Source of the DNA: Hemicentrotus pulcherrimus
Taxonomy: Eukaryota; Echinodermata; Echinoidea; Camarodonta; Strongylocentrotidae
Assembly: GCA_003118195.1 (NCBI GenBank)
Contig: BEXV01002442.1
Location: forward strand, 39,059-51,737
DNA: 12,679 nucleotides
Direction: 5' to 3'
Shown here: positions 8,263 to 12,679 of the stretch, piece by piece
How positions within the stretch are numbered: the first letter of the stretch is position 1
Layout of the letters: each line of letters starts with the position of its first letter
Notes under the pieces: generated by a model
The model's input: only the letters and a program-made list of their open reading frames with translations
Told to the model about the DNA's origin: nothing
The model's database searches: none
Made by a program: the position numbers and the translations under genes

Positions 8263-8428
8263 GCTTCCAACGCTAAAATGTTGAGTTCTGTCTCGACCAA
8301 GTCGGCGTTCGAGATACTTCTTGGTATATTTGTTAGAGAAAATGGCAAAGGTACAGGGAGTGCGAAGAAACTGCGACTTATTTTCTTGGAGAAAGACATG
8401 GAACCTTGTGCTAAAGTCATCGATAAAG
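8263..8428 (+). CDS. Second, divergent half death-domain exon
   Basis: The frame between an acceptor-like TTTGCAG (ending 8262) and a donor AAAG|GTATAT (8429) reads ASNAKMLSSVSTKSA, FEILLGIFVRENGKG, SAKKLRLIFLEKDM and EPCAKVIDK. Aligned by eye with residues 64-100 of the first death-domain exon, about 14 of 38 residues are identical (LL...V.E.G...AK.L...I...A.VI..G), and the exon also ends in phase 1. It covers only the C-terminal half of the fold; the tryptophan is replaced by phenylalanine. It enters in phase 0, so splicing from 3800 would hit TAA within five codons. It therefore belongs to another transcript start (in-frame ATG at 8278), to a second gene copy with an unseen upstream exon, or is a relic. 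Frame conservation argues mildly against a relic. Confidence 0.5.
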
Positions 8429-9080
8429 GTATATGACATGACGGTCCTATCAATTCAATTAACAAATAAATTTTAGGTTTTCAAAAAAATATACAACCTT
8501 GTTCCTTGATTCCTTTACCATTGCTCTCTAAAGATTGAATATATTGTTCATTTTTGTAGATCCCTGATAATACACAGGCCTTAAAAAGCGTGGGTGTATG
8601 TAAAGTATTCCTACAACCAGTTATGAAGGGGAAGGCAAAATCTAATAACATCTTTCCTAAAATGTAGAAATTGCGAGGATGTTAAGAGAATGGATGTGTA
8701 ATGAAAAGCCTCGCAATAGTCATTTACTAAAATTGTATGATTAATTTTGTTATCTAATATCTCCAGAGTTAAGGAGGATGAATATTGATTTCCCCTCCCA
8801 TGCATGTTGATGCAGCCAGTGGAATGTCGTGGTTCATAGATTACGTATATGGTAATGAGAGAATTTGGGAGTCCCCGGGTTAATGCAACCTTGGCAAGAC
8901 ATGAAAATAACAAATCACCACATGCTGATTATTACTTATGTTAATGTCTGTATTTTTATTTTATGGCAGTATGTTTCTATTCAGAAGACTTTAAGCCTAT
9001 CTTCTTTTACGATTAGCAAATATGCATTTTTGTTATTACACATTTTCTGTGTTTAAAAGGACAGTTAAGGTGTTAAGCAT
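8429..9080. other. Intron, no gene seen
   Basis: AT-rich sequence between the half death-domain exon and the duplicated cassette region. Frames on both strands lack recognisable domains. Confidence 0.45.
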
Positions 9081-9455
9081 TAAGAGGCTAGAAAATACTG
9101 AAGATAATATTGTTTTGTTTCTTTCTAGCACTAAGGAACTATGGAATTATCGTCTCTAGCCGCGATGATACACTTATTAGCCTGTCTTCTGACCTTCCCT
9201 CTCCTCCTCATCACACACTAGGTATGATATAATTAAATAACATCTTCAGATTCTGTCCGTCTCCCCCCTTTTTTTTCGCTCTCTCTCTCTTAAGAAATAT
9301 ATCTTGATGAAATCAAAAATTGAAAACATGTTTAACAAAAGGTTAGCAATACAGCGTGGAAAACCGAGATTAATCAAGTGATATCAAATGCTTCTCACAA
9401 ATTACTTTATCGGTTTAAGAATTTTACCATCACAACAAATTATTAGATTAAAGTA
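9081..9455 (+). repeat. Tandem duplication, unit 1 (carries cassette exon a)
   Basis: Matches 9456-9912 along its length: the upstream intron end, the exon, the donor (GTATGATAT...AAATAACATCTT) and blocks such as TTAGCAA.ACAGC, GGAAAACCGAG, CACAAATT and CTTTATC.GTTTAAGAA. Edges are approximate. Confidence 0.8.
9129..9221 (+). CDS. Cassette exon a (linker, phase 1-1)
   Basis: This 93-nt segment lies between TTTCTTTCTAG and G|GTATGA. In phase 1 it is fully open and encodes 31 residues, starting ALRNYGIIVSSRDDTL and ending in the shared LPSPPHHTL. It has exactly the length and phase of cassette b at 9505, with about 60 of 93 bases and 10 of 31 residues identical and no gap. Its first residues would finish the last death-domain helix and the rest is a polar, proline-containing linker. 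Because it is symmetric it can be included, skipped or swapped for cassette b without changing frame. Placement as a real exon rests on splice sites, open frame and the paralogous copy. Confidence 0.6.
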
Positions 9456-9504
9456 TCAAGGTTGCTAGGAAATAATTAAGATTATATTTTTTTTTTCTTT
9501 CTAG

Positions 9505-9597
9505 AATTGAAAAAGGCTGGGATTGTTATTCCTAGCCCCGCTGACACACTTACTCGCCAGGATGTTAACCCACTCTCTCCTCCTCATGACAATACAG
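9505..9597 (+). CDS. Cassette exon b (linker, phase 1-1)
   Basis: A 93-nt segment with a T-rich tract and TTTCTTTCTAG before it and G|GTATGA after it. In phase 1 it encodes 31 residues: ELKKAGIVIPSPADTL, then a stretch ending NPLSPPHDNT. Spliced to the first exon, the junction reads MADVIKE-ELKKAGI, a natural ending for death-domain helix 6, which makes this the best partner for exon 3500-3800. The remainder is a short disordered linker rich in Pro, Ser and Asp. It ends in phase 1 and joins the last exon in frame. Confidence 0.7.
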
Positions 9598-9798
9598 GTA
9601 TGATATCATCAAATAACATCTTTGGCTCTCCCCTCTTTAAAAAGTTCACCTTGAGACATCAAATATGAAAACCGGTTTATACTACCAAAATGTTAGCAAC
9701 ACAGCTGGAAAACCGAGGATAATTCACTCACGTCTCGGCAAACTTGTAAACGGTTTTAGTTCATTTTGACACTGTTTGCGTTTGCTTTGTAAACATAA

Positions 9799-9816
9799 AA
9801 TGCTGTATACAGCATT
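9799..9816. repeat. 18-nt perfect palindrome
   Basis: AATGCTGTATACAGCATT equals its own reverse complement. It lies in the extra segment that distinguishes duplication unit 2 from unit 1. Confidence 0.9.
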
Positions 9817-10082
9817 GATCTTTTTATTTTAATCAATCGATATTAAATGCATATCACAAATTGCTTTATCAGTTTAAGAAGTTAACGGTTTTGACAAGTT
9901 ATCAGATTAAAGAAATACAATGGGAGATAATATCATGTATCATTTAAAATATATTGCAGAAATTGAAATGTAACCCACTAAATAAGAAATCATTTGAAGT
10001 TTCCTTAAAATTAGTATGAAAAAAATAAGAGTTGAATAACACATCGGTCCTCTCTATCTTTTCTACATTGTCTGTTTTATAG

Positions 10083-10267
10083 GGTCTGAGATGCCTCTGG
10101 CACCTACACCAAGCGACCTTCAGCCTCGTGATCGCCTAGCAGAGCGTCAACAGCAGCCACCGTCTTATAACCTCGGCATGATCTTCAACATTGTGTTTGT
10201 TGCCATAATTGCCAAGGTCGTCTATGACTTTCTTAGACGTCTCTTGGGTGGAGAGTGGCAAATCTAG
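10083..10267 (+). CDS. Last exon: PPxY linker and C-terminal membrane anchor
   Basis: The acceptor ...TGTTTTATAG precedes it. In phase 1 it reads GSEMPLAPTPSDLQPRD, RLAERQQQPPSYNLG, then a hydrophobic segment (MIFNIVFVAIIAKVVY), DFLRRLLGGEWQI and TAG at 10265-10267. In the 192-residue product (exon 3500-3800, cassette b, this exon) the linker is 132-160, PPSY is 157-160, and the hydrophobic segment is about 162-179, leaving 13 residues after it. A single membrane segment so close to the C-terminus, with basic flanking residues, is the hallmark of tail-anchored proteins of mitochondria, ER or peroxisomes, facing the cytosol. One Asn and one Lys within the segment make it only moderately hydrophobic. 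PPxY is a ligand for WW domains such as those of NEDD4-family ubiquitin ligases. No family name is recognised. Confidence 0.7.
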
Positions 10268-10269
10268 AT

Positions 10270-10375
10270 TTAAGTCTTGGCAAAGCACATTAGTTCCACG
10301 GTGGGACTCGAACAACGCACCATGTAATCCACACGTTGTCCACGCACCTCCACTTTATCCAACAAACAAGTATTT
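10270..10375 (-). mobile_element. tRNA-derived SINE fragment
   Basis: On the minus strand TGTTCGAGTCCCACC (complement near 10299-10313) is a good pol III B box with T-stem, and an A-box-like AAGTGGAGGTGCGTGG lies about 40 bases before it. Downstream of the B box comes AATGTGCTTTGCCAAGACTT, resembling the TTGGCAAGGCACTT segment common in marine invertebrate SINEs. The anticodon stem is degenerate, so it is not a functional tRNA gene. Its inner end lies within a few bases of the stop codon at 10267, so it would form the start of the 3' UTR in antisense orientation. Confidence 0.55.
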
Positions 10376-10689
10376 TTAAAAATCTCTTGTTGGAGTGCAC
10401 AATCAAACATGCATTGCCCATACCTTATAGATAGTTTTACCCACGTTGCAATAACATTATTGCCTGAAAAATACTCGACATCATATTTATCCGTTGCTTC
10501 AAGTAATAGCAGCAACAAATATTGCAAACAAAAATGATAATTGAACAAATTGTAAAGAAGATATTTGATGAATTTCAGAACGATTATCATCCTATTTAGG
10601 GGCAGCGTGATAGATTGTATCATCTTACTCTTTTCTTTTCTTTCTCCATTTCTGTTGTAAAAGAATTATATTCTTTTCTGCAGTCTAAA

Positions 10690-10857
10690 ATTCGTTATCT
10701 TCACATACTCCCTGTTATGTATTTAAGACAATTGTTATACCTGTATTGGATTATTGTCAGCAGATATGACGGCATTTTGTATACCAGTTAGAAAACCACT
10801 GGGAAATAAGATTGAAGATATACAGAGGCGGGCTCCTCGACTCGTATTATTTAAAGG
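10690..10857 (+). pseudogene. Decayed reverse-transcriptase fragment of a second non-LTR element
   Basis: Read in shifting frames, the segment gives VFKTIVIPVLDYCQQI, then after a frameshift and stops PVRKPLGNKIEDIQRRAPRLVLFKG. The pair VIPVLDYC...IEDIQRRA.RLV matches the post-catalytic region of non-LTR reverse transcriptases (LVxPxLDYC ... LExIQRRAxRLV). It corresponds to the same part of the protein as TRLDYCN...RLQ in the copy at 488, but the sequence is different enough to indicate another family. Stops and at least one frameshift make it dead. Confidence 0.65.
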
Positions 10858-10864
10858 TAATGCA

Positions 10865-12180
10865 AGGTTTTGGGAAATTTAGAAAATTGGATGGATAGTA
10901 AAAATTAAAAATTTTGATAAATTTTGATGCCCCTGTGGATGTAAGCCCTTAATGATTTAGCCCCCCTAAATACGTCTGCTTTCGAGTAATAGAATTCAAT
11001 AAAAATTTACCGGTGCTTCCGGTAAATTATCTGCGACCATGAAAATCTCATAATATGCAGTTTTGATATACAGTTTTCAAACGGGAATAGCAACTCGGTC
11101 GATTGTAGTTTAGAAACACTGTTTTAAAGATAAAGTAATATCAGTCTTGAGAGGACGCTATACAACGTAAATAGTTTATAATTACCATTTCATCACTTTA
11201 GACTCGATTTCAACCGCGACAACGATCATTGAATATGGTAAAATTGCATATGCTTCCAATATGTTAATTTGAAAGAAATTCATGACCCCATACCAAAACC
11301 ATGGCTTACCTTGAACACAAACGTCAACAAATGGCATACGAAAAACGGGTTTGGATTTTTTAATTGACAGCCTCTCGTGTCAACTATAACCTTTTGTTTG
11401 ATCACATGTGTAACCAAGGAGTCAGTTTGTTTGGCGTTGTATAATGTGGCACTATGATGTGAATGCTCGCCATGCCGGTAATGCAAAGTTCGTTCACCTC
11501 CTGGCGCGTGTTCATCGAATGCATCGTTGTGCGAGTCATTGTGCACGGGGGTGGGCGAAATTTCCCTATCGGCATGACTTGCTCAGCTACATGTATAATA
11601 TATAAAAATGCCATTTTCTTGAGTAGTCATTTTTGTTTCAAATAATTCATTCAAAAATCCTTAATAGGTTAGTAGGGTATGAAAATGATCCTCTGTTCTT
11701 TTGATGTAAATAGGTCCGTATTGCTTTTCTTATGCGCATTATTTTTTCCCTCCCATTATACATAGAACTAGAAATTAAAGTTCCTTTTCCTTCTTCCCTT
11801 TTCGCCGTTCTTAGAACTTAACTGTGACATTAAGTAAACCTGTCGTTCATATTTTTAATCAATGATTTTGTTTCCAGGAGAGGTGCGGTACATTCGTTTT
11901 GCGCATGGTATTAATGGAATACGAAGCAATGTTTTTTTTTTTAAATAATTGATTATAATTATGTTGTATCCCTCTCTTTCTCTTGCTCTGTTCCATTCTA
12001 TGTACGGTATTATAAGACTTTATCTAGTTTTACCTCCTCCTTTTTTTCTTTCCCCCTTCTTTATTTTATCTCCCAAATTTAAATTGTTGTGTTGATTGGA
12101 AATTTAGTTTTGTATTAATTTTAAAATAGCATAAGACCATAATTTTATATTGGATAAAAAAGAAGAAAATTAAATATGTT
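10865..12180. other. 3' flank, no gene seen
   Basis: Apart from the AATAAA/hairpin at 10998-11028, nothing definite was found. Frames of 60-90 codons on both strands at 11280-11645 overlap each other and resemble no family. T-rich low-complexity sequence runs from about 11930 to 12080. Confidence 0.5.
10998..11028 (+). terminator. Polyadenylation signal abutting a perfect hairpin
   Basis: AATAAA at 10998-11003 is directly followed by AATTTACCGG (11004-11013), loop TGCTT, and CCGGTAAATT (11019-11028), a perfect 10-bp stem. It would place the end of the main transcript about 750 bases after its stop codon. That distance, with repeats between, makes the assignment uncertain. Confidence 0.35.
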
Positions 12181-12264
12181 TACGACCACTGGAACAAAAA
12201 CCAGCAAGCTTTTTGTCTAAGTATTAGGTTAACACTTTATGTCCCTGGCGTTCCAGTGGTTGTA
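12181..12264. repeat. 84-nt inverted repeat (15-bp arms)
   Basis: TACGACCACTGGAAC (12181-12195) pairs with GTTCCAGTGGTTGTA (12250-12264) at 14 of 15 positions, around a 54-nt centre. It could be a hairpin or the ends of a tiny transposon remnant. Confidence 0.7.
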
Positions 12265-12404
12265 TAATCTTTTATCATTACTTTCTCAAGTGTGTTTTCT
12301 GATGTGTTATGTATTTTCTCTGATGCCAAATGAAATGGTGATGATCATACAACAACTACTACTAGCCTACTATGACCGTTACTACTGTCACTACTACTTC
12401 TCAA

Positions 12405-12452
<48 letters not shown>
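12405..12452 (+). repeat. (ACT)16 microsatellite
   Basis: Sixteen perfect ACT units, with imperfect ACT-rich sequence from about 12358 to 12477 on both sides. The Thr-rich and Tyr-rich translations through it are artefacts. Confidence 0.95.
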
Positions 12453-12453
<1 letters not shown>

Positions 12454-12479
12454 CTGCAACCACTACTACTACTACTAAC

Positions 12480-12679
12480 AATAATAAAGATTGCATGTGG
12501 TTTGGAATTAAAGAACTAAAGAATCATAATGAAGTGATCCATTGCATTGTGTTTTTAAATATTCTCTATTTTTTTCTTTGTTAAAAGCATAGACTAATTT
12601 ACATAAGTAAAGCTTAAACGATACAATGCAATACGTAAACACATTAGATATCATTAGAGGAGAAATAGAAGAAAAAAAA
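12480..12679. other. Right edge, no gene seen
   Basis: AT-rich sequence ending in a purine-rich stretch and eight A bases at the window edge. Nothing further could be recognised. Confidence 0.5.

Larger units (their letters stand above)
9456..9912 (+). repeat. Tandem duplication, unit 2 (carries cassette exon b)
   Basis: Second copy of the unit at 9081-9455. It is longer because about 105 bases (roughly 9728-9831) were inserted in its intronic half. The duplicated block spans an exon with both flanking intron ends, the classical origin of tandem alternative exons. Confidence 0.8.

Noticed and set aside
8242..8465. Two minus-strand frames opposite the half death-domain exon
   Set aside because: Antisense shadows of the + strand exon at 8263-8428.
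10270..10375. Functional tRNA gene on the minus strand
   Set aside because: The B box and T-stem are good, but the acceptor and anticodon stems do not pair properly and a SINE-like body follows.
11280..11645. Overlapping frames on both strands, including a His-rich minus-strand one
   Set aside because: Mutually overlapping, no domain, no start or splice support.
12239..12584. Tyr-rich and Thr-rich open frames
   Set aside because: Products of the (ACT)n microsatellite read in different frames.
1..12679. CRISPR arrays, operons, Shine-Dalgarno sites, rRNA
   Set aside because: None seen; the window has eukaryotic split-gene organisation throughout.

Overview
The window looks like nuclear DNA of an animal, most likely a marine invertebrate deuterostome (sea urchin first choice; amphioxus or hemichordate possible). 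The signs are AT-rich sequence with no operon-like coding, short exons bounded by GT/AG sites with pyrimidine tracts, decayed non-LTR retrotransposon pieces of the CR1/L2/Jockey kind, a tRNA-derived SINE fragment, microsatellites, and a death-domain gene of the type expanded in those lineages. The species call is inference. A run of C at the left edge and a single N at 7366 suggest a draft assembly.

Layout. 1-3380 is repeat-rich and holds no gene I can support: a near-perfect 85-nt hairpin (132-216), the 5'-truncated 3' end of a non-LTR retrotransposon with an (ATTGT)n tail (467-1090), and a 19-bp tandem repeat (1985-2050). 3387-10267 on the + strand holds a split gene, or two tandem related genes. 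It starts with a possible TATA box (3387), then a death-domain exon (coding 3500-3800). Next come an intron containing a 1.4-kb inverted-repeat element (4385-5775), a possible alternative last exon with its own membrane segment and an in-frame TGA (6008-6153), and a second, divergent half death-domain exon (8263-8428). Two tandemly duplicated 93-nt cassette exons follow (9129-9221 and 9505-9597), then a last exon with a proline-rich linker, a PPxY motif and a C-terminal hydrophobic anchor (10083-10267). 10270-12679 holds a SINE fragment directly after the stop codon, a decayed reverse-transcriptase piece, an AATAAA signal abutting a hairpin, an 84-nt inverted repeat and a long (ACT)n microsatellite.

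How the parts work together. The exon phases fit: the death-domain exon ends in phase 1, both cassettes are phase 1-1, and the last exon accepts phase 1. Joining 3500-3800 + 9505-9597 + 10083-10267 gives an uninterrupted 192-residue protein: N-terminal death domain, short disordered linker, PPxY, tail anchor. This is the architecture of a membrane-tethered death-fold adaptor, comparable in plan (not in family) to the tail-anchored CARD protein MAVS. The other exons suggest it can vary its linker, its anchor and perhaps its death domain. None of the splicing is proven from sequence alone.
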